The position numbers and the translations under genes are program-made. The notes beneath the pieces were generated by a model that searched no databases, was not told where the DNA came from, and saw only the letters and a list, made by a program, of their open reading frames with translations. Positions 17,681 through 26,219 of a stretch of 51,991 nt of DNA are shown piece by piece (the first letter of the stretch is position 1; every line of letters begins with the position of its first letter). The stretch comes from CAYLUN01 sp964386865 (GTDB lineage Bacteria; Verrucomicrobiota; Kiritimatiellia; RFP12; UBA1067), in NCBI GenBank assembly GCA_964386865.1, contig CAYLUN010000033.1, positions 1 through 51,991 on the forward strand, in the 5' to 3' direction.

Positions 17681-17725
17681 ATAAAAAACAACGAGCGCCG
17701 CGCCCGGTCTGCCGGAGCGGCGCTC
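17681..17725 (-). terminator. Intrinsic terminator of the PEP-CTERM gene
   Basis: Perfect 9-bp stem GAGCGCCGC (17693-17701) / GCGGCGCTC (17717-17725) followed, on the minus strand, by GTTGTTTTTT. It is 28 bases past the PEP-CTERM stop codon. Confidence 0.85.
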
Positions 17726-17753
17726 TCGATAGCGTCATCAGCAAACGAACAGC

Positions 17754-18359
17754 CTACGCCTTGCGGACGCGGCGGCGCAGCGCCAGCGCGGCGGCGCCAA
17801 GGCCCAGCAGCGCGAAGGACGTGGGCTCGGGGACGACGCCGTAAACCGGGCCGGTTCCGGTATCAACGCCGTTGCTCCAGTTGTCAAAAAGGGCGCCGCT
17901 ACCTATGACGCCGAACGCCACTTCACCCACATTATAGGTGCCGCTGGCCACCGCATAACCGAAATAATAGGTGCCTGCAGTCAGGTCGCCAGCGCCAATA
18001 GTGGCTCTCAGAAGTGGCCCCGTAATACCCGTGTCATAACCGGGCTGCGCGGTTCCCGGCGCCACATAAGCGGGGTTCTGCGTGCCGCCGCTGACAGGGA
18101 AGAGAGTCACAGCCCAAGTGCCGCCGACACCCGCTGCGCCGTCATTCACATAAAAGGAATCGGAGATCGGGGCCACGGCAGCGAAATAGCCGATCATTAA
18201 TTGGCTGACCGTCTCACCCGCCCCGACCACGAGCGTGTATTCAACGTGGTCTGTCGTGATACTCGGCCCGCTGACCCCGAAATTGGAGGTGACCGAATAC
18301 GCCTGCGACCCCGCGACAAGCCCCATAACCAATGCTGCACTCACTACCATTTTGTTCAT
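17754..18359 (-). CDS. PEP-CTERM sorting domain protein
   Basis: A 201-residue exported protein. Residues 1-20 form a signal peptide (MVVSAALVMGLVAGSQA). The last 26 residues form a PEP-CTERM tail: VPEPTSFALLGLG (176-188), a hydrophobic helix and the basic end RRRVRKA. In the known pathway the exosortase EpsH/XrtA cuts at the PEP motif and the protein is displayed or released with extracellular polysaccharide. The 150-residue middle is Gly/Thr/Ser-rich beta sequence without a named domain. It has its own promoter (TAAGAT box at 18410) and terminator. Two direct repeats upstream of its -35 box suggest control by the neighbouring AraC-type protein. Confidence 0.9.
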   Translation of the reverse strand: MNKMVVSAALVMGLVAGSQAYSVTSNFGVSGPSITTDHVEYTLVVGAGETVSQLMIGYFAAVAPISDSFYVNDGAAGVGGTWAVTLFPVSGGTQNPAYVAPGTAQPGYDTGITGPLLRATIGAGDLTAGTYYFGYAVASGTYNVGEVAFGVIGSGALFDNWSNGVDTGTGPVYGVVPEPTSFALLGLGAAALALRRRVRKA

Positions 18360-18409
18360 GTTCAGTCCCTTGCGCTTTGTTCAGGACGACACTCGTTCCT
18401 GATCACCGT

Positions 18410-18439
18410 ATCTTACGCTCAAACGCCCACCTCCCGCAA
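18410..18439 (-). promoter_or_regulatory. Promoter of the PEP-CTERM gene
   Basis: On the minus strand TTGCGG (18434-18439), 18-bp spacer, TAAGAT (18410-18415). The -35 box abuts the proximal direct repeat, the arrangement expected for an AraC-type class II activation site. Confidence 0.6.
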
Positions 18440-18471
18440 CCGTTGCGACTTTTTTAAAACCGTCGCGACTT
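18438..18471 (-). promoter_or_regulatory. Paired direct repeats, candidate AraC-family binding site
   Basis: Two 14-bp direct repeats, AACCGTTGCGACTT at 18438-18451 and AACCGTCGCGACTT at 18458-18471, differ by one base and start 20 bp apart, about two helical turns. The distal copy reaches the first base of the AraC stop codon and the proximal copy touches the -35 box. AraC-family proteins bind direct half-sites in this geometry. Binding itself is inferred. Confidence 0.55.
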
Positions 18472-19385
18472 TAACTGTCTGGCTCAGTTTGCGGCACACG
18501 CCCCACTTCCCGTTCGGCCAAGCGCCGCTCGCGCCACTCGCGCGGCGGCAGACCGGTGGCAGCCTTGAAGGCGAGGCGCAAGCGGTTCGGGTCGTTGTAG
18601 CCGACGCGGACGGCGATCTCTTTGATGCTCAGACGGCTCTCGGATAGCCATCGGCGGACTTTGGCCATACGCCAGGCCTGAAGATAACTTCGGAACGGCA
18701 CACCGACGGCCTGCGTAAAAAGCGTGCAGAGATACGCGACCGAAACAGCATTCTCTGCGGCAAACGCTCCGAGCCGCAGACTCACATCCTCACACCTCGC
18801 ATGCACCGCCCGGCACACGTGCCGGACCAAGAGCCGCTGATGCGCAGTCAGACGTTTCGAGGCCTGACGGACGGAAGAAGGGAGCAGCACTCCCGCGCAT
18901 TGCGCACTGTCGGCCATGATCGTTAAAAGATCAACCGCCAGATAAAAATCGCCGTTCGCATGATGCTCGCAAAGCGCCGTATCCCCGCAGGCCAGACTGT
19001 CGGAACAGGGCTGCAGATGCCCGGCGGGAGCCGAACACGCCCGCAGCCAGATGTGGGCTTGGCTCGGCGCAGCGGTATGCGGCAGGGGAATGCAGGCGCA
19101 CGGAACACCATGCGGACAACGGTAGAGGTACGGCTGGCCCGGCAAGCACGGTCGCGACTGCAAGCCCGCCCAGGCCAAGGCCCAACAGGGCTCCGCCCGC
19201 TCAGGCGTCCGCTCAGCCCCAAACCCGCAGACCCGGCCGGAAAGGCCCGTCAGCTCGGCGCAAATCGCAACGGCGTCACCCGAGCGCCAAGGCGCCCCAA
19301 GGGCGAGTACCTTCGCATCAACACTTAGAGCTTCCGCGCCTGGCAGGCGAAGTCGCATCTGCTTTTTCATCGGCTCTGACCGCAT
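18471..19385 (-). CDS. AraC family transcriptional regulator, possible PocR-like Cys-rich sensor
   Basis: A 304-residue protein. The last ~100 residues are an AraC DNA-binding domain with two helix-turn-helix units: AENAVSVAYLCTLFTQAVGVPFR (first) and SIKEIAVRVGYNDPNRLRLAFKAATGLPPREW (second, with the family GY and F-x-R-x-F pattern altered to NRLRLAFK). The N-terminal ~160 residues carry many cysteines, including YRCPHGVPCAC, and recall the PocR ligand-sensing domain, though this match is tentative. The start at 19385 is 15 bases after the stop of the DUF2723/TPR gene, so it may be cotranscribed with it; an ATG five codons in is an alternative start. Its probable target is the PEP-CTERM gene directly downstream. 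Confidence 0.85.
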   Translation of the reverse strand: MRSEPMKKQMRLRLPGAEALSVDAKVLALGAPWRSGDAVAICAELTGLSGRVCGFGAERTPERAEPCWALAWAGLQSRPCLPGQPYLYRCPHGVPCACIPLPHTAAPSQAHIWLRACSAPAGHLQPCSDSLACGDTALCEHHANGDFYLAVDLLTIMADSAQCAGVLLPSSVRQASKRLTAHQRLLVRHVCRAVHARCEDVSLRLGAFAAENAVSVAYLCTLFTQAVGVPFRSYLQAWRMAKVRRWLSESRLSIKEIAVRVGYNDPNRLRLAFKAATGLPPREWRERRLAEREVGRVPQTEPDS

Positions 19386-19400
19386 GGATAATCCAATCTG

Positions 19401-22400
19401 TTACCGCCGTGACTTCCACTCTTGCGCCACGCGAGCGACCTCCTCCTGCACGGGCGGCGGCAACGCGTCGAGGTGCCCCTGAACTTGCCGCAGGAGGACG
19501 CGAGCCTCCTCCGGCTGGCCCGCCTGCTTCAGGATGCGTGCGGCCGTAAAGGCCACCTGCCAGTCTTGGGGGGCCAGCGAGCGGGCCTTCCCGATAAACG
19601 TTTGCGCCTCGGCCACCTTGCCCCGTCTGAGCAGTACGTCCGCCAGCGTGTCCAGAAAAGGTGCGCTCTTGTCGGCCTTCACGACGGCCTCACGCGCGGC
19701 CTTCTCCGCCTCGTCCAGCGAGCCCTTCTTGAGCAGTATCCCCGCCAGATTATTCCACGCCTCTGCGCTAGCGCCTGACGCGACACTTTTTCGCAGATGC
19801 CATTCCGCCGTCTCAAACTCCCCGTGCGCCATCGCCTGCGTGCCCAGCACAAAATGCGCATGGGGATTGTCGCGGTCGGCCCGCAACAGATCGTTCGCGT
19901 CCCGTCCAGCAGCGGTGTCATCTCCCACCGCCAGATCAAGCTCCAAGACGATCTCCAGCACGTCGCGCTGCCCGGGCATAAGGGCTAGCGCGCAGCGATA
20001 GGCATCGCGCGCCACGCCGTACGATGCCGGACCCTTGGTGCGGGCAACGGCCCCGCGGACTTGAAAGACCAACGGATTCGCCTGTTTGCCCGCAACCGCC
20101 TCCATCTTCGGCAACACCTGTCGCTCGACATCGGCACCCCGTCCCTGATGGATCATGGCCACGGCCAGCAGAGCCCAGGCGTCGAGATTCTGCGGCTTCG
20201 CGTCAGTCAGTTCCAACAGGCGCGCGCAAGAGGCGTCATACTTCTTTTCAGCGATCTCGATCCGCGCTTCAGCCAAGCCCAGAAAGGTGGCATCGGCCCC
20301 CGACTGTCGCGCCTTGCCAAGCCACGTGCGGGCATCGGCGGTATCGTTCCTGAGGAGCGCCAGATTCAGCATGCCGATCAGCGCGGAAGGGTTGTCGGGC
20401 TGGGCTTTCAATAGCGAGCGGAAATCGGCTTCGCTCTGCGCGGTATCGCGGGCGGTCAACCGGATCCCCCCCAGCGAGGCCTGTATGGCCGTCCGAGCCC
20501 CCCCTTCTTTCGCAATCGAGGCGGCACGTTCCATGACCCCCTGGGCAAGCCCGTACTGCCCGAGACGCGCCCACATCGCACCTACGCTGGCTAGCGCCTG
20601 CGGCGAGTGGATCTGCCCATAGGCGCGGACAATCTCGAAAGCCGTGGGCTGGCGCTTGAACGCGGCAAGCGCCGTTTTTATGGAGGCCTCGAGTTTCTCC
20701 TTATCCTGCGGGTGCAGCCCCTCTCCGACCAGAATCGCGCGATTCAGCTTGGCGCTCAGGTTCTCAGGTTCCAGCACGAGCGCCTCGGCGAAGGTGCTAT
20801 ACGCGTCTTCCGGGCGTCCCAAATCCATCAGCAGAACGCCCAGGTCGTTGGCGACAAGCGACAGATGCCGACGCAGGAGATTACTCAACTGGTCGACCGG
20901 GTCACACGCCTCTTCGACGAGGGGTAGCTGCACGCTCAGACGCTTCCAGAACGCCCGGTGCTCGTCCAGCAGGGGCCGCGTCCGCAGCCCTTCAAGGTCA
21001 CGGGTTGCCAGAAACAGGAAACGCTCCGGACGGGCGGTCAGGCCCGTCTCCGTGAAGAAGTCCGGCACGCCGTACAGTGCGAGCGCAGTTTCTGCTTTCG
21101 GATCCGCAGCCAGCCACTCACGCACAAACGTTGCGACCCCAAGGCTGGCCGCGTTGATGAGCTTCGCGCGATACGGCTGCAGCCGGGGCTCTTCTTCAAT
21201 CCAACGCCGCAGCCGCCGTGACTGTGCGGCATCGCGCTCATTTGTCAGGTCCAAAAGATGCAACGCTTGCCCTTGCCGCCCGGCGAGCACGGCGAGGTGG
21301 GTGTCGAGCACGCCGTCGGTCACGAGCCAGGTCCGCGTGCCCAGCTGATCCAGAATCTCCTGCGCACACCGATCCGCGAACGCTCCGCGGCGCCCGCTTG
21401 CAAATAGGCCGTTACACAGCGCGGCCAGCGTCGTCAGCGCCAACAGTAGCAAGCACATTCCACTGGATAGCAGCCTCTTCAAGCGAATTTGCTTTTCGAA
21501 GTTGCGGACCTCTTTGCCGTCGATCAGCTTGGCCGGCTCCCAGCGGAACAACACGCCGTACGCCCAGTACGCGCACGACCAGCCTCCGAGCATGGCCGCA
21601 AGAGCCGCTTCCAGCACGGGAAGTCGCCCCACGAGCTGCCACTGCGCCCACGGCGGAAGAGGCGCATTGAACTGTAGCAGAACCGTCACGGCGAGGCAGA
21701 CGCAAAACAGGGCATCTGCCCGGAAATCCCGCTGACGGTGGAGCCGCCACCAATACCCCATCTGAAAGGCCAGCCAAGGCACGACGAGCAACAGCAGCAC
21801 AAAGGGCCAGCCTCTTGCTGGCAGGTGCAGTGCGACTTCTCTGAACTGAAGCTTCAGCAGTTGACGCAGCGCGCAATGCCAGTCGCCAGCCATGGCGCCC
21901 GCGGCGGACTGCGCGAACTGATGCGCAGACAGCCAATATAAGCCAAGCCCCAAGAGGCCGGCCCCGACCAGCCCGAGGCACAGCCCGACGCGCAGCCGGT
22001 GATGCCGATAAAGAAATGCAACCATCGCCCCGACCAGAAACGGCGTCGCCACCCAGAACATCGTCGTCTCGGCCATACCCAGTCCGCAGAGCAGCGCCAA
22101 CGCATACAGACGCCACGAGCCGCGCCAAAGCGTGTAGTCCTGATACAGGGCGAAAGCGGCCCACACGAGCATGAGGTCAAAAGTCTCTGGCTGGAACCGC
22201 GTCGACGCGCTCCAGACCGCCAGCCCCGTCCCCAGCAGAACCGCAGCGAAGGCGCCTGACGCGACCGAAACGAGGGATGCGCGCCGCGCTTCCCTCGCCT
22301 CGTCCTCCGTCAGTTCGCTCTGAACCTCCTTCGGCCCGCTCTTCTTCTCCCATCCGAGCCCGATCGTCGCGTAAACCCAGCGGGCCACATAGCGACAGAA

Positions 22401-22688
22401 CAGGGCGGCGGCGACCGCGCCCCACAAGGCGCTCGACAGGTTCAGCCACCACGCCCCGCCGCAGCCCGGCACCCGAAGCCACAGCGACACAAACAGCCGC
22501 CACAGCGGATGCGCCGCCGAACCCCACGTCTGAAAGCCCATCGCCGTCGACACGTAGCTGGCCGAAACGCCGGGATAGACGCCCGGGCTGAGCGTCACCA
22601 GATACAGGGCGAAAAGCACCACGCCCACCGCCGCCATCGCCCAGCCGAGCTGCGCAGGCGCCCCGACACGCAACGCACCTGTATTCAT
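19401..22688 (-). CDS. DUF2723 membrane protein with C-terminal TPR domain
   Basis: A 1095-residue protein. The N-terminal half has about a dozen hydrophobic segments (residues 15-430) and matches DUF2723, a GT-C-like family, with TLSPGVYPGVSASYVSTAM near 33 and AAHPLW near 58; a charged cytoplasmic loop (EKKSGPKEVQSELTEDEAREA) lies near 115-140. From about 600 to 1090 it consists of tetratricopeptide repeats: LLMDLGRPEDAYSTFAEALV, LDEAEKAAREAVVKADKSAP and similar. Proteins of this build are abundant in Bacteroidetes and PVC bacteria and are suspected membrane glycosyltransferases; the reaction is not established. AraC follows 15 bases downstream on the same strand. A perfect 15-bp inverted repeat lies upstream of its start. 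Confidence 0.85.
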   Translation of the reverse strand: MNTGALRVGAPAQLGWAMAAVGVVLFALYLVTLSPGVYPGVSASYVSTAMGFQTWGSAAHPLWRLFVSLWLRVPGCGGAWWLNLSSALWGAVAAALFCRYVARWVYATIGLGWEKKSGPKEVQSELTEDEAREARRASLVSVASGAFAAVLLGTGLAVWSASTRFQPETFDLMLVWAAFALYQDYTLWRGSWRLYALALLCGLGMAETTMFWVATPFLVGAMVAFLYRHHRLRVGLCLGLVGAGLLGLGLYWLSAHQFAQSAAGAMAGDWHCALRQLLKLQFREVALHLPARGWPFVLLLLVVPWLAFQMGYWWRLHRQRDFRADALFCVCLAVTVLLQFNAPLPPWAQWQLVGRLPVLEAALAAMLGGWSCAYWAYGVLFRWEPAKLIDGKEVRNFEKQIRLKRLLSSGMCLLLLALTTLAALCNGLFASGRRGAFADRCAQEILDQLGTRTWLVTDGVLDTHLAVLAGRQGQALHLLDLTNERDAAQSRRLRRWIEEEPRLQPYRAKLINAASLGVATFVREWLAADPKAETALALYGVPDFFTETGLTARPERFLFLATRDLEGLRTRPLLDEHRAFWKRLSVQLPLVEEACDPVDQLSNLLRRHLSLVANDLGVLLMDLGRPEDAYSTFAEALVLEPENLSAKLNRAILVGEGLHPQDKEKLEASIKTALAAFKRQPTAFEIVRAYGQIHSPQALASVGAMWARLGQYGLAQGVMERAASIAKEGGARTAIQASLGGIRLTARDTAQSEADFRSLLKAQPDNPSALIGMLNLALLRNDTADARTWLGKARQSGADATFLGLAEARIEIAEKKYDASCARLLELTDAKPQNLDAWALLAVAMIHQGRGADVERQVLPKMEAVAGKQANPLVFQVRGAVARTKGPASYGVARDAYRCALALMPGQRDVLEIVLELDLAVGDDTAAGRDANDLLRADRDNPHAHFVLGTQAMAHGEFETAEWHLRKSVASGASAEAWNNLAGILLKKGSLDEAEKAAREAVVKADKSAPFLDTLADVLLRRGKVAEAQTFIGKARSLAPQDWQVAFTAARILKQAGQPEEARVLLRQVQGHLDALPPPVQEEVARVAQEWKSRR

Positions 22689-22711
22689 AGTTGCCCCACC
22701 CGCGTCCTTAT

Positions 22712-22753
22712 ATCGACGGAATCGAAAAAGCCGATCCGTTCGATTCCGTCGAT
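22712..22753. repeat. Perfect 15-bp inverted repeat upstream of the DUF2723/TPR gene
   Basis: ATCGACGGAATCGAA (22712-22726) and TTCGATTCCGTCGAT (22739-22753) pair without mismatch around a 12-base loop. It lies in the 95-bp gap between two minus-strand genes. No T-tract follows the stem on the minus strand, so a canonical terminator is unlikely; an operator or mRNA hairpin fits better. Confidence 0.85.
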
Positions 22754-22783
22754 CATCCCGATTCTATCGGCATCCGCGCAGCC

Positions 22784-23596
22784 TCAGAACGGCCGCCCCG
22801 AAAACTGCGACTGCCGCTGCATTTTGATTTTGGGCTGCTCCAGGTGCAGCGCGTACCACTCGTCGCCCAGACCCGCGTTCGAGAAGTGCCCGATGCGGTT
22901 GTTGGCGAGGTGCTCGCGGTTGCGCTTAAGCGTCTCGTTCTCCATCTTCTCGCAGGCCTGGATCAGCACTTTGTGCGCGCCGTCGAGGTCGCTCTTCTGC
23001 ACCAGAATCCACGCGTAGAGCGCATACAGCAGGGTGCCCTGCCCGTAGCGCAGGCGCAGGACCTGCTTCTTGAACACCTTGTCGATGCCCTCGGCGCCCG
23101 TCATGTGCATGCGGGCGATCTTGAGGGCCGCCATCATGGGGTCGATGACCAGCGCCTTGGGCATCAGCTCGTCGACCTTCTTGAACTCCTTGAGCATCCA
23201 GTAGAGCTGGATGCGCAGGGTCGCGATCTGCCGCCCCATGAGCGGCACCCACCGGTTGAACCGCTCCAAGCCCTTAGACGCCTCCAGCGCGCGTTCGACG
23301 AAGACCCGCTGCTCGCGCTCGATCTCGGCCTGGGCCTGCTTGAGGCTGCCCGGCGGCCGCATCTGCCACTGGTTCACCTTCTGCTGCAGCCGCTTCTGCC
23401 CGTCCTCCAGAATCTTCTGCACGCCGCCCATCGCGGCTTTCACCCGCTTTTGGAACAGATAGCCTGTCGCGCCCTGCCCGGCCGCGAACGCCAGCAGCCC
23501 CCAGAAGACCGACCAGCCCCAGTGAGCCGCGCCGGTCAGCCCGAGCGCCACCATCAGCAACACACCCAACACGCCATTCAAAACCAACGTCAGCAT
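22784..23596 (-). CDS. Small integral membrane protein of unknown function
   Basis: The start at 23596 gives 270 residues and has AGGAG 5 bases upstream; an in-frame ATG at 23671 would add 25 charged residues but has no clear ribosome site. The N-terminus holds two hydrophobic segments (VLNGVLGVLLMVALGLTG and WGWSVFWGLLAFAAGQGA). A long cytoplasmic part follows with coiled-coil character (QKILEDGQKRLQQKVNQW, KQAQAEIEREQRVF) and helical repeats recalling degenerate TPRs (LLYALYAWILVQKSDLDGAHKVLIQACEK). The ending is basic and Gln-rich. I recognise no family. It stands between the DUF2723 gene and the divergent dehydrogenase gene. Confidence 0.8.
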   Translation of the reverse strand: MLTLVLNGVLGVLLMVALGLTGAAHWGWSVFWGLLAFAAGQGATGYLFQKRVKAAMGGVQKILEDGQKRLQQKVNQWQMRPPGSLKQAQAEIEREQRVFVERALEASKGLERFNRWVPLMGRQIATLRIQLYWMLKEFKKVDELMPKALVIDPMMAALKIARMHMTGAEGIDKVFKKQVLRLRYGQGTLLYALYAWILVQKSDLDGAHKVLIQACEKMENETLKRNREHLANNRIGHFSNAGLGDEWYALHLEQPKIKMQRQSQFSGRPF

Positions 23597-23703
23597 GACA
23601 GCTCCTAACTTCTCAATCCCAACTCGTAACTTCTCCAGTTTCGCCTTGTCTAGGGCGTAAAAAAAGGCCATTATCTTCGCTTAACAGGACACCAAACTCA
23701 AGC

Positions 23704-24999
23704 ATGGAAACGATGAAAACTCTGGCACTGCGACTCTACGGCGAAAACGACCTGCGTTTAGAGCGTTTCGACCTCCCCGAAATCACCGACGACGAGATTC
23801 TGGCCGATATCGTCACCAACAGCATCTGCATGTCGGACTACAAGGCCACCATCCAAGGCGCAAACCACAAGCGCGTGCCCAAGGACATCGCGACCAACCC
23901 CATCATCCTCGGCCACGAGTTCTGCGGCAAACTGCTCAAAGTCGGCAAGAACTGGCAGCACAAGTTCCGCGTCGGCCAGAAGTACGGCGTGCAGCCCGCG
24001 CTCAACATCCCCGGCCACGAGCACTGGGCACCCGGCTACTCGTTCCGCTGGATCGGCGGCGACGCCACCCGCATCGTGATTCCCAAGGAGGTGCTGGAAC
24101 TCGACTGCCTGCTCACCTACGACGGCGACGCCTACTACAAGTCCTCGATCGCCGAGCCCGTCTCCTGCATCGTCGGCGCCTACCGCTGCAGCTACCACTT
24201 CAAGGCCGGCGAGTACGTGCACCAGATGGGCATCAAGAACGGCGGCTCGATGGTCATCCTCGCGGGCGCGGGGCCCATGGGGCTCAGCGCCATCGACGTG
24301 GCGATCCACGGTCCGGAGCACCGCCCCGGACGCCTCGTGATCACCGACATCGACCAGGCCCGCCTCGACCGCGCGGCCGAGATCTTCCCGGTCGCCCACG
24401 CCAAGGAGTGCGGCGTCGACCTGATCTACCTGAATACGGCCGGCAAGGACGACCCCGTGGCCTTCATCAAGTCGGCCAACGACAACGAAGGCTACAACGA
24501 CGTCATGGTCTTCGCGCCGGTTCCGGCCCTGATCGAACAGGGCTCGGCCCTGCTGGCCTTCCTCGGCTGCCTGAACTTCTTCGCCGGCCCGTCGCACGGC
24601 GATTTCAAGGCCGCGATCAACTTCTACGACGTGCACTACATGGGCCATCACGTCATCGGCTCCTCGGGCGGCAACACGAAAGACCTGCAGGACTCGATGA
24701 ACTACGCGGCGCAGGGGCTCATCACCCCGTCCGTCATGATCACGCACGTCGGCGGCATCGACTCCGTGGCCGAGACGACCAAGACCCTGCCCAAGATTCC
24801 GGGCGGCAAGAAGCTCGTCTACACCCACGTCTCCATGCCCATGACCGCGATCGCGGACTTCGCGAAACTCGGCGAGACAGACCCCTATTTCGCCGCCCTC
24901 GCGGAGATCTGCGGCCGCAGCAACGGACTCTGGTGCTCCGAAGCCGAGCGCTACGTGCTCACGCACGCGCCGCGGCTGGAACAGGACTCCGTGATTTAG
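23704..24999 (+). CDS. Zinc-type medium-chain dehydrogenase, sorbose-1-phosphate reductase-like
   Basis: A 431-residue member of the medium-chain dehydrogenase superfamily. The N-terminal GroES-like domain has Cys43 in SICMSDYKA and the GHEFCGKLLKVGKNW segment (His-Glu zinc-site region). The Rossmann part carries VILAGAGPMGLSAIDVAI with the nucleotide-binding GAGPMG. The length and the insertions (LNIPGHEHWAPGYSF, NTKDLQDSMNYAAQGLI) fit the L-sorbose-1-phosphate reductase/YggP-like branch better than simple alcohol dehydrogenases. I infer oxidation of a phosphorylated polyol or ketose using NAD(P)H; the substrate is not proven. An ATG three codons downstream (23713) is another possible start. 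It is probably monocistronic, followed by the inverted repeat at 25009-25102. Confidence 0.85.
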   Translation: METMKTLALRLYGENDLRLERFDLPEITDDEILADIVTNSICMSDYKATIQGANHKRVPKDIATNPIILGHEFCGKLLKVGKNWQHKFRVGQKYGVQPALNIPGHEHWAPGYSFRWIGGDATRIVIPKEVLELDCLLTYDGDAYYKSSIAEPVSCIVGAYRCSYHFKAGEYVHQMGIKNGGSMVILAGAGPMGLSAIDVAIHGPEHRPGRLVITDIDQARLDRAAEIFPVAHAKECGVDLIYLNTAGKDDPVAFIKSANDNEGYNDVMVFAPVPALIEQGSALLAFLGCLNFFAGPSHGDFKAAINFYDVHYMGHHVIGSSGGNTKDLQDSMNYAAQGLITPSVMITHVGGIDSVAETTKTLPKIPGGKKLVYTHVSMPMTAIADFAKLGETDPYFAALAEICGRSNGLWCSEAERYVLTHAPRLEQDSVI

Positions 25000-25008
25000 A
25001 ATCAGGCT

Positions 25009-25102
25009 GTTCGGCTGCAGGCTGATAGGCTATTGGGCAGAGCCATTCGACTGGCCCTCGCGCAAGCCTCTCACCTAACAGCCTAACAGTCTACAGCCGA
25101 AC
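25009..25102. repeat. Inverted repeat built from CTGTTAGG-type octamers
   Basis: Left arm 25009-25037 (starting GTTCGGCTG) is the reverse complement of right arm 25074-25102 (ending CAGCCGAAC) with about 5 mismatches in 29 bases; the loop is 36 bases. The right arm contains two exact CCTAACAG units and one degenerate TCTACAG, linking it to the array at 7472-7558. It occupies nearly the entire gap between the dehydrogenase stop and ruvA. Confidence 0.8.
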
Positions 25103-25110
25103 CCCCTTCC

Positions 25111-25707
25111 ATGATCGCCTTCCTACATGGCACGCTGGTGGATAAGACGCCGTCCCTCGTCACGCTCGACGTGCACGGCGTCGGCTATGAGGTGCTCATC
25201 TCGCTGAGCACCTACGACCGGCTGCCGGCCACGGGATCGGCCTGCCGCCTGCTCACCTACCACCACATCCGCGAGGACGCGCAGATCCTTTTCGGCTTCG
25301 AGCAGCCCGAAGAGAAAGGCATGTTCGAGCGCCTCATCGGGGTCAACGGCATCGGGCCCAAGATGGCCCTCAGCGTGCTGAGCGGCCTGACGGTCGCCGA
25401 GCTGTCTTCGGCCATCGCCGAGGGCAACATCAAGCGCATCAGCTCCGTGCACGGCATCGGAAAGAAAACGGCCGAACGCATGATCGTGGAGCTGCGCGAC
25501 AAAGTCGACCCGCTGGAGGCCCTCGCGGGCCGCACGGCGGGCGGCGGCGACGCCCACAGCGCCATGCTGCGCGACACCGTCCTCGCGCTCACCTCGCTCG
25601 GCTTCCAGCAGGAGCAAGCCCGCAAGATGGTGCAAGCCGCCCTGGACGCGGATCCTGCGGTCAAGGACACCGAGGCGCTCCTGCGCAGGGCGCTGAGCAG
25701 CAAGTAG
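25111..25707 (+). CDS. ruvA: Holliday junction branch migration protein RuvA
   Basis: 198 residues, the normal length. Domain I (MIAFLHGTLVDKTPSLVTLDVHGVGYEV) is the OB fold. Domain II has two helix-hairpin-helix motifs, LIGVNGIGPKMALSVLSG (about 76-93) and SVHGIGKKTAERMIVELRDK (about 111-130), which grip the junction DNA. Domain III (about 150-198) contacts the RuvB motor. RuvA tetramers target RuvB to Holliday junctions during recombinational repair. ruvB and ruvC are not adjacent here. The CCTAACAG-type repeats come within 10 bases of the ATG and no good Shine-Dalgarno remains (a C-rich stretch precedes the start). A bidirectional terminator separates it from rplS. Confidence 0.97.
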   Translation: MIAFLHGTLVDKTPSLVTLDVHGVGYEVLISLSTYDRLPATGSACRLLTYHHIREDAQILFGFEQPEEKGMFERLIGVNGIGPKMALSVLSGLTVAELSSAIAEGNIKRISSVHGIGKKTAERMIVELRDKVDPLEALAGRTAGGGDAHSAMLRDTVLALTSLGFQQEQARKMVQAALDADPAVKDTEALLRRALSSK

Positions 25708-25715
25708 GGGGCGCA

Positions 25716-25767
25716 CAAAAAAGACGAAAGCCGCGAGGCTGAACCGCCTCCGGGCTTTCGTCTTATT
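25716..25767. terminator. Bidirectional intrinsic terminator between ruvA and rplS
   Basis: Perfect 12-bp stem AAGACGAAAGCC (25721-25732) / GGCTTTCGTCTT (25753-25764) with an A-run before it (T-run on the minus strand) and TTATT after it. It lies between convergent genes and can serve both. Confidence 0.9.
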
Positions 25768-25810
25768 CAACCGTCCGCCAGGGACGTGCAGAGACTCCCG
25801 CGCGGGGCTC

Positions 25811-26173
25811 TTACACTTCGCGCAGGCGCGCCTTCTTGCCGGTCAGCTCGCGCAGGTAGTAGAGCTTCGCGCGGCGAACCTTGGCGGAGCGCTCGACCTC
25901 GACCTTGTCGATGTACGGCGAGTAGAGCGGGAAGACCTTCTCCACGCCGACGCCGAACGAGATGCGGCGCACCGTGAAGGTGGCGCTGTTGCTCAGGGCG
26001 CCATCGCGGGCGATCACCGTGCCGGCGAACGCCTGCACGCGCTCCTTGTCGCCTTCCTTGATCTTCACGAACACCTTGACGCTGTCGCCGACCTTGAAAG
26101 CCGGCGCCGCCTTGTCTTTTGTCGCCTTCGCAATCTGCTCGGCATTGATCTTGTCAATCGCTTTGCTAATCAT
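25811..26173 (-). CDS. rplS: 50S ribosomal protein L19
   Basis: 120 residues, family length. The core KVGDSVKVFVKIKEGDKERVQAF, FAGTVIARDG and the signature region TFTVRRISFGVGVEKVFPLYSP are all present, ending with KVRRAKLYYLRELTGKKARLRE. L19 sits at the 30S-50S interface. It is the last gene of the rpsP-trmD-rplS unit, 46 bases after trmD. The leader carries GGAGTAAGGAGTAGGG close to the ATG, a strong ribosome site. The terminator at 25716-25767 ends the operon. Confidence 0.97.
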   Translation of the reverse strand: MISKAIDKINAEQIAKATKDKAAPAFKVGDSVKVFVKIKEGDKERVQAFAGTVIARDGALSNSATFTVRRISFGVGVEKVFPLYSPYIDKVEVERSAKVRRAKLYYLRELTGKKARLREV

Positions 26174-26219
26174 GTTCCCTACTCCTTACTCCTCAAAAAA
26201 AACCGTCTCGCCCCGGCCC

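Noticed and set aside
22712..22753. Intrinsic terminator
   Set aside because: The stem is strong but no U-tract follows on the minus strand; the T-run lies in the loop instead.
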